Positions 18,171 to 26,499 are shown, counted from the first letter of the stretch. The stretch is 64,000 nucleotides of DNA from Streptomyces sp. NBC_00376 (GCF_036077095.1 NZ_CP107960.1:7812001-7876000); one strand, 5' to 3'. Made by a program: numbers and translations. Notes: generated from the sequence alone by a model not told the origin.

Positions 18171-19259
18171 TCAGGCGTCGATCACCGCCGCCCGCACGCA
18201 CAGGACGTCCGGCAGATGCGAGGCGAGCTGCTGCCAGCTGTCCCCGTCGTCCGCGCTTGCGTACAGCTCGCCGTTGCGATTGCCGAAGTAGACCCCCGCC
18301 GGGTCGGCGTCGTCCGTGCAGAGCGCGTCGCGCAGCACCGTGCCGTAGTGCGTCTCCTCGGGCAGGCCCGTCGAAAGCGGCTCCCAGGTGCTGCCCGCAT
18401 CGGTGGTACGGAACACCCGGCAGCGGTGCTCGGCGGGCACCCGGTCGGCATCGGCGTTGATCGGGAAGATGTAGGCCGTGTCCGCGCGGTGCGGGTGCGC
18501 GGACACGGCGAAACCGAAGTCCGAGGGCAGTGTCTGCCCGATGTCGGTCCAGTGGTCCCCGGAGTCGTCGCTCCGGAAAACTCCCCAGTGGTTCTGGAGA
18601 TAGAGCCGGTCGGGATCGACCGCGTCCCTCGCCACCTTGTGGACGCACTGACCGAACTCCGGGTCAGGGTCGGGGAGGAAGACCGCGGACACCCCCTTGT
18701 TCGAAGGAGCCCAGCTCGCACCGCCGTCCTTGGTACGGAACACCCCGGCCGTGGATACCGCGACGGTCACGACCCTGGCGTCCCTCGGGTCCGTCAGGAT
18801 GGTGTGCAGCCCCTCGCCGCCCCCGCCGGGCACCCATTGCGAACGCGTCGGGTGCTCCCACAGCGGGCGGACCAGCTCGAACGACTCCCCGCCGTCCTCC
18901 GAACGGAACAGCGCGGCGGGCTCGGTCCCCGCGTACACGACATCGGGCGCCTCGGGGCCCGCCGGATGCAATTGCCAGACCCGCTCCAGCGATGTCCCGG
19001 TGAACCGGGGGAACTTCACCGCCGGTTGCTGTGGCTCGACCCAGGTCCTGCCCAGATCGTCGGAATGGAAGACCGAGGGGCCCCAGTGCGCGCTGTCACC
19101 GCCGACCAGGAGGCGTGGGACCCGCCTGCGGGTGTCGATGGCGATCGAATAGACCGCCTGGGCATTGAAATGCGGGCCGTCGAACTCCCATGTGCCGCCG
19201 CGCCCGCGGCCGATGAAGAGTCCCTTGCGGGTGCCCACGGTGAGCAGTACGTCGGTCAT
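18171..19259 (-). CDS. BNR-repeat (sialidase/VPS10-type) beta-propeller protein
   Basis: 362 residues, no signal peptide (starts MTDVLLTVGTRKGLFIGR), ATG with GGGAGG 8 nt upstream. At least six BNR/Asp-box repeats are visible: SDDLGRTW, SEDGGESF, TKDGGASW, SDDSGDHW, TTDAGSTW and ADDGDSW, evenly spaced, giving a complete beta-propeller. Such proteins are often annotated as exo-alpha-sialidase-like or glycosyl hydrolase, but the arginine triad and Tyr/Glu pair of sialidases are not evident, so enzymatic activity is unproven. Being cytosolic, it is unlikely to be a secreted glycosidase. Confidence 0.8.
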   Translation of the reverse strand: MTDVLLTVGTRKGLFIGRGRGGTWEFDGPHFNAQAVYSIAIDTRRRVPRLLVGGDSAHWGPSVFHSDDLGRTWVEPQQPAVKFPRFTGTSLERVWQLHPAGPEAPDVVYAGTEPAALFRSEDGGESFELVRPLWEHPTRSQWVPGGGGEGLHTILTDPRDARVVTVAVSTAGVFRTKDGGASWAPSNKGVSAVFLPDPDPEFGQCVHKVARDAVDPDRLYLQNHWGVFRSDDSGDHWTDIGQTLPSDFGFAVSAHPHRADTAYIFPINADADRVPAEHRCRVFRTTDAGSTWEPLSTGLPEETHYGTVLRDALCTDDADPAGVYFGNRNGELYASADDGDSWQQLASHLPDVLCVRAAVIDA

Positions 19260-19395
19260 GGCCGAACCTCCCGAAACGCCGTTGTGTCGGATATCGGCAA
19301 GTCTGCACCCGACCACTGACAGAGGGTCGCAGGGCGGCCCTGACACCCGGGCCCTGTTGCTTGCGTGGCCGGCGCGGGTACGGTGCAGCAGGCGT

Positions 19396-19409
19396 GGAAA
19401 GCGCTTGCC
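19396..19409. promoter_or_regulatory. LacI-like operator upstream of the cupin gene
   Basis: GGAAAGCGCTTGCC is a 14-bp near-palindrome with one mismatch and a central CG, the shape of LacI/GalR-family operators. It ends 22 bp before the GTG start of the cupin gene, where a bound repressor would block transcription or elongation. Confidence 0.5.
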
Positions 19410-19431
19410 GAGCCGAGACCGAGGAGCAGCT

Positions 19432-20148
19432 GTGCCGACCTTCGAAGGGTTGCCCGGCGCCGTCGCCGTGTCCCACCTGCGGGTGTACGACTGGCCCACG
19501 GCGGACGGCCTGCGCGGCGGGACGCCCCATCTCCACCTCACCTGCTCCGAGGGGTACGTGGTGGTCGGCGGCACGGGCTCGGTGCAGACCCTCACCGCGT
19601 CGGGGTTCCGGCAGACACCGCTGGCACCGGGCGCGCTGGTCTGGTTCACGCCCGGCACGATCCACCGGCTCGTCAACGAGGACGGGCTGCGCATCGTCGT
19701 CCTCATGGAGAACAGCGGACTGCCGGAGGCGGGCGACGCCGTACTCACCCTGCCGCCGGACCGGCTGGCGGACCCCGATGTCTACCGGGCGTCGGTCGCC
19801 CTGCCAGTCGGCGGCCCGGAAGCGGATCAGGCGCGGGCCGCCCGCGCCCGCCGCGATCTCGCCGTGGAGGGCTTTCTCGCCCTGTGTCAGGCCACCGAAG
19901 CGGGCGACCCCGAGCCGCTCGCCGCATTCCACCGGGCCGCGGCAGCGCTCGTACGCCCGAGAGCCGAGGACTGGCGCGGGCGCTGGCAGCGCGGAGCCGC
20001 CGCCGCTTCCGAGGTGACCGGCGCCCAGCTCGACGCCGTGGCGCGCGGTGACGGCGACTACCTCGCCGACGCCTGTGTACACGCCGAACAGCCCTCCGCG
20101 TACGGAAAGTTCGGCATGTGCGGCCGTCTGGACGTCTACCGGGGCTGA
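19432..20148 (+). CDS. Cupin-domain protein, function unknown
   Basis: 238 residues with a GTG start 5 nt after GAGGAG. The N-terminal 110 residues form a cupin barrel: GTPHLHLTCSEGYVVVGGTGSVQTL gives the metal-ligand histidines of cupin motif 1 and VWFTPGTIHRLVNEDGLRIVVLMENSG gives motif 2. The C-terminal half is helical (ARRDLAVEGFLALCQATEAG). Such proteins often bind or isomerise sugars or organic acids, and the operator-like palindrome just upstream suggests sugar control; both are inference. The last 13 bp overlap the convergent GNAT gene. Confidence 0.72.
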   Translation: MPTFEGLPGAVAVSHLRVYDWPTADGLRGGTPHLHLTCSEGYVVVGGTGSVQTLTASGFRQTPLAPGALVWFTPGTIHRLVNEDGLRIVVLMENSGLPEAGDAVLTLPPDRLADPDVYRASVALPVGGPEADQARAARARRDLAVEGFLALCQATEAGDPEPLAAFHRAAAALVRPRAEDWRGRWQRGAAAASEVTGAQLDAVARGDGDYLADACVHAEQPSAYGKFGMCGRLDVYRG

Positions 20149-20672
20149 CCGGCCCCTGCGGAGCCGGAGGCGGCCGGGCGGGTCAGGACCCGGGTCGTGC
20201 TGCCGTCCTCCTCCACGGTGTCCCGGACATGCCGGAAGCCGATCCGGCCCAGCAGCGTCAGCGACGCGGTGTTGTCGGCGGCCACCGTGGCATGCACCTC
20301 GGTGAGCCCGAGCGCGTCGAATCCGTACCCGGTCAGTGCCTGCGCGATCTCCGTGCCGAACCCCTGCCCCCAGGCGGTGGTGGCCAGTGCGTAGACGATC
20401 TCGTGGCCGCCCACGTCCGCCGACGGCTTGATCTCCGCATGGCCGACGAACCGCCCCTCGTGCCGGACCGCCCAGACATCGAACAGATCCTGTGCGTAGA
20501 CCGTGCTGAAGATCCGCCCGAACAGGGCACGGTCCTCCGTCTCGCTCTGGGGTCCTTCCCCCATCCAGCGGGATACCCGGGTGTCCTGGAAGAGGGCGAC
20601 GAAGTCCTCCTCGTCGTCCGGCGTGTACGGCGCCAGGCGCAGGCGTGCGGTGTGCAGGGCGGGGGTCGTCAT
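20136..20672 (-). CDS. GNAT-family N-acetyltransferase (RimJ/RimL-like)
   Basis: 178 residues. The fold is that of the RimJ/RimL branch: LHTARLRLAPYTPDDEEDFVALFQD at the N-terminus, beta-4/beta-5 with GHAEIKPSADVGGHEIVYAL, the acetyl-CoA loop WGQGFGTEIAQALTGYGF and VAADNTASLTLLGRIGFRHV. It transfers an acetyl group from acetyl-CoA to an amine on a protein or small molecule; the acceptor is unknown. The 3' end overlaps the cupin gene by 13 bp. Confidence 0.88.
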   Translation of the reverse strand: MTTPALHTARLRLAPYTPDDEEDFVALFQDTRVSRWMGEGPQSETEDRALFGRIFSTVYAQDLFDVWAVRHEGRFVGHAEIKPSADVGGHEIVYALATTAWGQGFGTEIAQALTGYGFDALGLTEVHATVAADNTASLTLLGRIGFRHVRDTVEEDGSTTRVLTRPAASGSAGAGQPR

Positions 20673-20834
20673 GGCCGGTGACGCTACGCAGCCCCCCGGG
20701 CGGTCCGCAACGCAATAGTCGCAGGCCGGCGCGCGCCCCGACCGGCCGGACACGGGATTCGAGAACCGGCCGGACGTAAGGCAAGAATTCGGTCCGAGGA
20801 AAGAATCCGGTCGGGCGAGAGGAAGCGTGGAGCG

Positions 20835-21224
20835 ATGACGAGCGGGATCGAGGACGCCGAGGGGCGTGCGGCAGGCGTGGCGGTGAACCCCGTCGGAGCA
20901 CGGGTCGGGATCAGGGTCGAGGCGCCCTCGGGGGAGCTGTCGCTGATCTGCACCGCCGCCCGGGCCCGGGAGCTGGCGGCGGCGCTCACCCTCGCGGCGG
21001 ACGAGGCCGACAGCGCGCGGTCGGCGGAGCTCGTCACGGTCGAGGCGCGCGAACTGCGTCGGGGGGACGTACGGGACGGCGACCGGGCCATGACGGTGGA
21101 CGAAGTCAGGGTCGACGGTGCCACCGTCCACGTCACCTGGAAGTCCGGTGCCGGGCGCAGCTGGACCCAGGGCTATGACGCGGACGCCGACATCACGCTC
21201 CGGGTGGTACGAGAGTCATCGTAA
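20835..21224 (+). CDS. Conserved-looking hypothetical protein, 129 aa
   Basis: 129 residues; not recognised. No signal peptide or TM segment. The middle is a helix rich in Ala and Arg (TAARARELAAALTLAADEADSARSAE) flanked by predicted beta strands (GVAVNPVGARVGIRVEAPSGELSLIC and TVDEVRVDGATVHVTWKSG). Codon use is typical for the genome and the ATG follows GGAAG at about 8 nt. The promoter for the ene-reductase begins immediately after its stop, so it is probably a separate unit. Confidence 0.65.
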   Translation: MTSGIEDAEGRAAGVAVNPVGARVGIRVEAPSGELSLICTAARARELAAALTLAADEADSARSAELVTVEARELRRGDVRDGDRAMTVDEVRVDGATVHVTWKSGAGRSWTQGYDADADITLRVVRESS

Positions 21225-21225
21225 T

Positions 21226-21260
21226 TTGACGAGCGTCGTAGTACGGGATGTATCGTACTA
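21226..21260 (+). promoter_or_regulatory. Promoter of the ene-reductase with overlapping ArsR-type operator
   Basis: A -35 TTGACG (21226-21231) lies 17 bp from a weak -10 TGTATC (21249-21254). An inverted repeat TAGTACG-N8-CGTACTA (21239-21260), perfect over 7-bp arms, overlaps the -10. Binding there would block RNA polymerase. The same TACG-N8-CGTA spacing recurs ahead of the arsR-type gene at 22842. Confidence 0.65.
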
Positions 21261-21295
21261 ACGATTCTTCCGTACCTGTCGAAACGGAGTCCGAC

Positions 21296-22393
21296 GTGAG
21301 TGCCCTTTTCGAGCCCTGCGCCCTGCGGTCGCTGGTCATCCCCAACCGGGTCTGGATGGCGCCCATGTGCCAGTACAGCGCCGCACCGGACGGGCCCGAC
21401 CAGGGCGTCGCGACCGACTGGCACTTCGCCCATCTCGCGGCGCGAGCCATCGGCGGCACCGGGCTCATCCTCACCGAGGCGACGGCCGTCAGCCCCGAGG
21501 GCCGGATCAGCCCCGCCGACCTCGGCATCTGGAACGACACCCAGGTCGCCGCCCTCCGCCGGATCACGTCGTTCATCAAGGGGCAGGGCTCGGTCGCCGG
21601 CATCCAGCTCGCGCACGCCGGGCGCAAGGCCTCCACGGCGGCCCCCTGGCTGGGCGGCGGGCCGGTCGGGCCGGAGGCACACGGCTGGACGCCCGTCGCC
21701 CCCAGCCCGCTGCCGTTCGACGACGGTCACCCCGTGCCGCACGAGCTGACCGTGGACGAGATCCGGGGCGTCGTCGACCAGTTCCGCGAGGCCGCGCGCC
21801 GCGCTCTCGACGCCGGGTTCGAGGTCGCCGAGGTGCACGGCGCCCACGGTTACCTCATCGGGCAGTTCCTCTCTCCGCACAGCAACCGGCGCACCGACGA
21901 GTACGGCGGCAGCTTCGAGAACCGCACCCGCCTCGCCCTGGAGATCGTCGACGCGGTGCGTGAGGTCTGGCCGCAGGAGCTGCCCGTCCTCTTCCGGATC
22001 TCCGCGACGGACTGGCTCACGGAGAACGACGAGGACGACCGCGAGGGCTGGACGGTCGACGAGACCGTGCGGCTGGCCGCGCAACTCCAGGCCCACGGGG
22101 TCGACCTGCTGGACGTCTCCAGCGGCGGGAACGCCCCGCGCGCCCGCATCGCGACCGGGCCGGGGTACCAGGTCCCCTTCGCCGAGCGGGTCAGGGCCGA
22201 GACCTCGCTGCCGGTGGCGGCGGTGGGCCTGATCACCGAGCCGCAGCAGGCCGAGAAGATCATCACCGAGGGGCGGGCCGACGCCGTCCTCCTCGGGCGC
22301 GAACTGCTGCGCAGCCCGTCGTGGGCCCAGGAGGCGGCCCGTGAACTGGGCGGCGAACTCCGCAAGCCGGAGCAGTACCTCCGCGCGGTCTGA
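21296..22393 (+). CDS. NADH:flavin oxidoreductase / ene-reductase, Old Yellow Enzyme (YqjM) type
   Basis: 365 residues from GTG 21296 (GGAG 7 nt upstream); the in-frame ATG at 21248 lies inside the operator and is rejected. It is an FMN TIM barrel: LVIPNRVWMAPMCQYSA, HFAHLAARAIGGTGLILTEATAV, the substrate-binding QLAHAGRKAS with its His, GAHGYLIGQFLSPHSNRR and the late FMN site VGLITEPQQAEKI...ADAVLLGRELL. It reduces activated C=C bonds of enones and related electrophiles with NAD(P)H. The nearby ArsR gene and shared operator suggest induction by reactive electrophiles (inference). Confidence 0.94.
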   Translation: MSALFEPCALRSLVIPNRVWMAPMCQYSAAPDGPDQGVATDWHFAHLAARAIGGTGLILTEATAVSPEGRISPADLGIWNDTQVAALRRITSFIKGQGSVAGIQLAHAGRKASTAAPWLGGGPVGPEAHGWTPVAPSPLPFDDGHPVPHELTVDEIRGVVDQFREAARRALDAGFEVAEVHGAHGYLIGQFLSPHSNRRTDEYGGSFENRTRLALEIVDAVREVWPQELPVLFRISATDWLTENDEDDREGWTVDETVRLAAQLQAHGVDLLDVSSGGNAPRARIATGPGYQVPFAERVRAETSLPVAAVGLITEPQQAEKIITEGRADAVLLGRELLRSPSWAQEAARELGGELRKPEQYLRAV

Positions 22394-22841
22394 GACCCCG
22401 CACCGCCCCGGCCGGTCCCCGCACGCTGCGATGCGTCACGGGGCCCCGGGCCGGGGCGGCCCGCCGCAGTCGCGCTGCACCCGGTGCAGGACCGCGACGT
22501 AAGGCGTCACGAGTGCGACCACCCACCTCGGCGTGCGTCCGGTCCATCCGCTCATGCGCCCGATCGTCCCGGAACCCGGATGCCGGGGCATCGGTGGACC
22601 GGCTCGGGGCGGAGTCTGTCGCCTTGTGCCGTAAGGGAGTTCGGCTTCCGCGCCGGACGATCCACCGGTCGGCCGGTAGTGGATGTTGGCGGTGGGGACC
22701 AGCCGACGTTGGTCGTCGAGCAGTGGGCCGAGGCGGTGCGCGTGTCGGTGGGGGAGGGCGAAGATCCGGTGCGTGCGGTGAAGTCGCCCGGGCGCGACGG
22801 GTGAGTAAAGAGGCGCGGCGGCCCTGTCCGATGGATGTAGA
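22394..22841. other. Long intergenic region with no convincing gene
   Basis: About 450 bp between the ene-reductase and the arsR operator. A short minus-strand frame (22436-22555, 39 codons, starting MSGWTGRTPRWVVALVTPY) could encode a tiny membrane-associated peptide, but it lacks a good ribosome site. Plus-strand frames through 22628-22804 have atypical composition and match nothing I know. The segment may be decayed coding sequence, consistent with the IS remnant nearby. Confidence 0.4.
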
Positions 22842-22861
22842 ACTACGACGAACCTCGTATT
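22842..22861. promoter_or_regulatory. ArsR-type operator upstream of the ArsR gene
   Basis: ACTACG-N8-CGTATT (arms with one mismatch) contains TACG-N8-CGTA at the same spacing as the perfect repeat in the ene-reductase promoter. It lies 53 bp upstream of the repressor's GTG, so autoregulation is likely. Confidence 0.55.
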
Positions 22862-22913
22862 ATGAAGGGTCCGACCAAGAAGGATCCCAGCAACCCCAGT
22901 AAGTGGAGCCGAC

Positions 22914-23294
22914 GTGACCGCCACCAGCGCCCCTGCCACGAGTACCGCCGAGGCGGGCGGTCGCGTGCTCGACCACCCCGCGCGGGACGAGATCCGCATC
23001 GAGGGGGTGCTCCACGCACTCTCCGACCCGATGCGACTGCGCATCGTCCGTGAGCTGGCCGCCGCCGACGCCGAACTCACCTGCTCCTGTTTCGAACTGC
23101 CGGTCTCCAAGTCCACCTCCACGCACCACTTCCGGGTGCTGCGCGAGAGCGGGATCGTCCAGCAGATCTACCGTGGCACGGCCAAGATGAACGGGCTGCG
23201 GCGAGACGACCTGGACGCGCTGTTCCCCGGGCTCCTCGACAGCGTCCTCGATGCGGCGAACCGGCAGCTCCGGCGCGTCGGCGAGGACCGCTAG
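22914..23294 (+). CDS. ArsR-family transcriptional repressor
   Basis: 126 residues, GTG start. A winged helix-turn-helix spans residues 25-105 (RIEGVLHALSDPMRLRIVRELAA; recognition helix VSKSTSTHHFRVLRESGIV; wing YRGTAKMNGLR). At the position where ArsR proteins carry their Cys-x-Cys sensor, it has LTCSCFELP, so a thiol-based effector site is plausible. The operator copies here and ahead of the ene-reductase suggest it controls both. The name of the inducer is not inferable; a reactive electrophile would fit the enzyme. Confidence 0.92.
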   Translation: MTATSAPATSTAEAGGRVLDHPARDEIRIEGVLHALSDPMRLRIVRELAAADAELTCSCFELPVSKSTSTHHFRVLRESGIVQQIYRGTAKMNGLRRDDLDALFPGLLDSVLDAANRQLRRVGEDR

Positions 23295-23312
23295 GCCGTT
23301 TCCGACGAGGTC

Positions 23313-23612
23313 ATGGCCCGCTTACGGGTGCCCCGGCCCATCGGCCGGCCCAAGACCACATCGGACATGATCCTGGCCGACAATGCCTACTCGTCCCGCC
23401 CGATCCGTTCCCGTCTCCGCCGGCGCGGAATCCGGGCCGTGATCCCACAGCCCGCCGACCGGGCCGCCAACCGCAAACGCCTTGGCAGCTGCGGCGGCAG
23501 GCCACCGGTCTTCGGCCGCGACGCCTACGAACAACGCAACACGGTCGAGACCGCCACCATCGACCTTGCCGGACTCCATCTCGCTGCCATCTTCATCCGG
23601 TCAGCGAGGTGA
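23313..23612 (+). pseudogene. IS5-type transposase remnant with internal deletion
   Basis: The frame encodes the C-terminal part of an IS5-group DDE transposase: MILADNAYSSRPIRSRLRRRGIRAVIPQPADR, NRKR, GGRPPVF, AYEQRNTVE and the closing DLAGLHLAAIFIRSAR. Complete enzymes have about twenty extra residues (RxINRLKQWRGLATRYDK) between QRNTVE and the final LAGLHLAAIF segment; these are missing here without a frameshift. The N-terminal two thirds is absent too. Terminal inverted repeats were not found, so it cannot move and is a scar of past insertion. It ends overlapping the convergent gene at 23601. Confidence 0.8.
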
Positions 23613-24098
23613 TCCGAAAGAATCGTCCTGGGCCTCAGGGTCGACAGAAGTGCGTTTGTAGTGACATGGGTAGGGATAGGGGTCTCCCCCGCCCGCGTCG
23701 ACAGTCCCGTCCATCTGCAGCTCTCCACGCTCCAAAAAGAATTGCAGAGTCTGGATGTCGTTGTGATTCTTGAAACGAAGTACCAGATAGGGCGACAGGC
23801 CAGGGTCTTTGTTGACCCCATGCCATTTCCCGTCGGATGAACGGCGTGTCACCTGCGCGTCCGGCACGGGGCCGTCCCACTCGACCGGAAAGTTTTTGCT
23901 GGAAAAAGTGTAATCGTCACGTAGTCGAACTGTCGGCGATCCGCATTTCCGCTCCCCGTCCCATCGGCCGACCAGTTCGGAATGAGTTACGGCCTTTGGA
24001 GTGACGACGGGCTTTTCTGCCCCGCAAGAGGACGGCGCGAGTGCCGTCACGGTGGCAGCTGCAATGCTTGCACTGATGCGAAATATGTCGGATTTCAC
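23601..24098 (-). CDS. Hypothetical exported (possibly lipo-) protein, AT-richer than neighbours
   Basis: 165 residues from a GTG start with GGAAG 8 nt upstream. A signal-like segment (ISASIAAATVTALAPSSC) ends in a cysteine, although the lipobox is imperfect. The mature part has HSELVGRWDGERKCGSPTVRLRDDYTFSSKNFPVEWDG, a compact beta-rich pattern with two or three Cys, resembling small secreted Streptomyces proteins of unknown function. A+T content and codon choice (AAA, TTT, AAT, ATA) are clearly higher than in neighbours. With the transposase scar at its 3' end this suggests horizontal acquisition. Confidence 0.7.
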   Translation of the reverse strand: MKSDIFRISASIAAATVTALAPSSCGAEKPVVTPKAVTHSELVGRWDGERKCGSPTVRLRDDYTFSSKNFPVEWDGPVPDAQVTRRSSDGKWHGVNKDPGLSPYLVLRFKNHNDIQTLQFFLERGELQMDGTVDAGGGDPYPYPCHYKRTSVDPEAQDDSFGSPR

Positions 24099-24170
24099 GC
24101 TATCTGCTTCCGGCCGTATTCTGGATGGCGCCCAGTATGCCGGTCGATGATCCAAAAGAGACGAGACGGC

Positions 24171-25577
24171 CTAAAGGCTGTCCCGTGCGGCGTTCAGCAG
24201 CCCCGCCCAGTCCGGGATCTTCACCCGCTCCCGGCCCAGCGACCGGCCGAGCGCAGCCTCCGCCCGCTCGATGGACAGCCAGCCGTCCCACTCCACCGGA
24301 CGCAGCCCCCACGCCCGCAGCGCTGCCACCGGATCGGGTACCGATGGGTGCCCGGCGAGCAGCGGGGCGTCGTCGAGCAGCGAAGCCACCGTCTCCTTGG
24401 CGCACGAGCGGTTCGAGCCGATCACCCCGGTCGGCCCCCGCTTGATCCACCCGGCGACGTACTCCCCGGGTGACGGCACCCCGTCCCGCAGCACCCGCCC
24501 CGCCAGATGCGGCACTGTCCCGCGCACCGGGTCGAAGGGCAGTCCGGGCAGCGGGATCCCCCGGTAGCCGACCGCCCGCAGCACGAGCTGGGCGTCGATG
24601 TCCTCGTACGTACCGGCGTCGCGCACACCCCCGCTGCCGTCCGGCACGGTCCGGGCGAACCGGACCCCGGCCACCCGGCCGTCCCGCTCCAGCAGCTCGA
24701 CGGGGCGGAGGAAGAACCGCAGGCGGATGGTGCGCGGCAGATGCCCGCCGGGGCCCGCGCCCTCGCTGCCGGCCGCGGCCCAGCCGCGCAGGACCTCGAC
24801 ATTGCGCCGGGCCGCCGCCGTCGGGGGCGGCGCGTTCGGCGGTGAGGACAGGGCGGGGGCCTGCTGGGCGGACGGATTCGCGTACGCCGGATCGAGGGCG
24901 AGCTCCGTCTCGTCCACCAGGACCCGGGCCTGCGGCAGGCTGCCCAGCTCGCGCAGCTCCTTGGTGGTGAACCTGGCCTGTGACGGTCCGCGTCTGCCCG
25001 CCATGTGGATCTCGCGCACCCGGCTGCCCGCCAGTGCGCCGAGCGCACCGTGCGGCACGTCGGTGGGGTGCAGCTCCTGTGCGCTCCGCGCGAGAATCCT
25101 CGCCACGTCCACCGCCACGTTGCCGACCCCGATCACCACGGCCGAACGCGCCCGTAGCGGGAAGCCGTCGGCCGCCGCGTCGGGGTGTGCGCTGTACCAG
25201 GAGACGAACTCGGTGGCGGAGAAACTGCCGGGCAGATCCTCACCGGGGACGGCGAGCGAACGGTCGGTCGCGGCCCCGACGCAGTAGACCACCGCGTCGT
25301 AGAGCTCGCCGAGCCGCTCGGGCGGAATCCCGCCCCCGCCCACCTCGACGTTCCCGAGGAAGGTGATCCGCTCATGCTCCAGGACGGTCCGCAGACTGTT
25401 CTGCAGCGACTTGATCTTCTCGTGGTCCGGCGCGACGCCGTAACGCACCAGGCCGTACGGGCAGGGGAGCCGGTCCAGCACATGGACCCGGACATCGGGA
25501 ACCCGGTCCTGCGCGACCAGGGCCTGGGCGGTGTAGACCCCGCTGGGGCCGGAGCCGACGACGGCGACACGGAGCAC
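24171..25577 (-). CDS. FprA-type ferredoxin/adrenodoxin-NADP reductase
   Basis: 468 residues. FAD-binding GxGxxG near the start (RVAVVGSGPSGVYTAQAL) and an NADP-binding GxGxxA in the middle (AVVIGVGNVAVDVARIL) give the two-dinucleotide layout of adrenodoxin-reductase-like FprA proteins, with the family segments CPYGLVRYGVAPDHEKIK, RRGPSQARFTTKELREL, and YVAGWIKRGPTGVIGSNR. It passes electrons between NADPH and ferredoxins, for example for cytochromes P450. No ferredoxin or P450 is adjacent. GTG 25577 is preferred over ATG 25610 because AGAGG sits 6 nt upstream. Confidence 0.93.
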   Translation of the reverse strand: MLRVAVVGSGPSGVYTAQALVAQDRVPDVRVHVLDRLPCPYGLVRYGVAPDHEKIKSLQNSLRTVLEHERITFLGNVEVGGGGIPPERLGELYDAVVYCVGAATDRSLAVPGEDLPGSFSATEFVSWYSAHPDAAADGFPLRARSAVVIGVGNVAVDVARILARSAQELHPTDVPHGALGALAGSRVREIHMAGRRGPSQARFTTKELRELGSLPQARVLVDETELALDPAYANPSAQQAPALSSPPNAPPPTAAARRNVEVLRGWAAAGSEGAGPGGHLPRTIRLRFFLRPVELLERDGRVAGVRFARTVPDGSGGVRDAGTYEDIDAQLVLRAVGYRGIPLPGLPFDPVRGTVPHLAGRVLRDGVPSPGEYVAGWIKRGPTGVIGSNRSCAKETVASLLDDAPLLAGHPSVPDPVAALRAWGLRPVEWDGWLSIERAEAALGRSLGRERVKIPDWAGLLNAARDSL

Positions 25578-25654
25578 GGCGCACCTCTTCCCGGAGGATG
25601 CCTCCAGCATGGCACCGGCGGGCGGAGCGGGGGAGAGGCGCGCCGGGGCCGTCG

Positions 25655-26320
25655 TCAGGACGACATCGTGCGCATTCGGTTGATCTCCACCGTCTGCTGT
25701 GCGACGACGTCGCCGGCCATCTCCTCGATCTGCACGTTGTTCCCCTCCGCGAGCACCTCGGTCGCCATCGTGATCGCCCCCTGGTGGTGGGTGATCATCA
25801 ACTTCAGGAAGAGCTTGTCGAAGGCCGCGCCGTCCGCCGCGCGCAACTTCTCCAGCTGGGCCGGGGTCGCCATCCCGGGCATCGCCGAGTGGTCATGGGC
25901 TGATTTGCGCTTCGCTCCGCCGTTGTGCGTGAGCCACCCCTCCATGGCGCCTATCTCCGGCTTCTGGCCGGCGGTTATGCGCTCGGCGAGCCGTTTGACC
26001 GAGGAGGAGCCGGAACGCGACGGGGCGAGTCGGGCCATCTCCAGGGCCTGGGCGTGGTGTTGGATCATCATCTGCGCATAGCGGTAGTCGGCCGAGTTGG
26101 GGCTGTCGTCCCCGGCGGCCTTCGCGGCCTCCTCGGCGGAGAGCGTCCTTGCGGGCTCCCCCGGCTTTCCGGGGGCCACCACCGAAGGACCCCCGCCCAC
26201 CTGGGCCTTGGTGCGGTTCTCGCCGCCCCCCGCATCGCACGCGGCGAGGGCGAGAACGGCTGAAACGACTACTGCGACAAGAGCGGAGCTACGTACACAC
26301 ATGGTCTGACGGCGGATCAA
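25655..26320 (-). CDS. DUF305 lipoprotein
   Basis: 221 residues from a TTG start located 8 nt after GGAGG. A lipoprotein signal peptide ends in the lipobox LAAC (MIRRQTMCVRSS, then ALVAVVVSAVLALAAC). Two copies of the DUF305 helix pair carry the repeated His motif: MMIQHHAQALEMARLA and MITHHQGAITMATEVL, with Met-rich neighbourhoods such as HDHSAMPGMA. The family is four-helix, ferritin-like and often linked to metal, especially copper, handling; the His and Met ligands here fit that, but this is inference. It is divergent from the LVIVD-repeat gene with a 179-bp shared promoter region. Confidence 0.9.
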   Translation of the reverse strand: MIRRQTMCVRSSALVAVVVSAVLALAACDAGGGENRTKAQVGGGPSVVAPGKPGEPARTLSAEEAAKAAGDDSPNSADYRYAQMMIQHHAQALEMARLAPSRSGSSSVKRLAERITAGQKPEIGAMEGWLTHNGGAKRKSAHDHSAMPGMATPAQLEKLRAADGAAFDKLFLKLMITHHQGAITMATEVLAEGNNVQIEEMAGDVVAQQTVEINRMRTMSS

Positions 26321-26499
26321 CAAGTGGACCTCCATGGCCATATGGGGTGGTTGCCGACCGTCCTAACACGCTTCCGCGCGGCAGCGATCAGAAACTTTCA
26401 TTACGTCTCTGTTGCCATCTGTTGGGATCACCATGACAAGGACGATACTGCCGAGGTCCGTGAACCGTTCAACTACGTTCGGATCCATGGGAGGACGCA

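Noticed and set aside
21248..21296. ATG 21248 as start of the ene-reductase
   Set aside because: This ATG lies within the promoter/operator repeat; the GTG at 21296 has GGAG and starts the family sequence.
22628..22804. Possible small regulatory-protein gene (DUF397-like)
   Set aside because: The frame has no good start or ribosome site and lacks the conserved DUF397 residues; treated as decayed or non-coding sequence.
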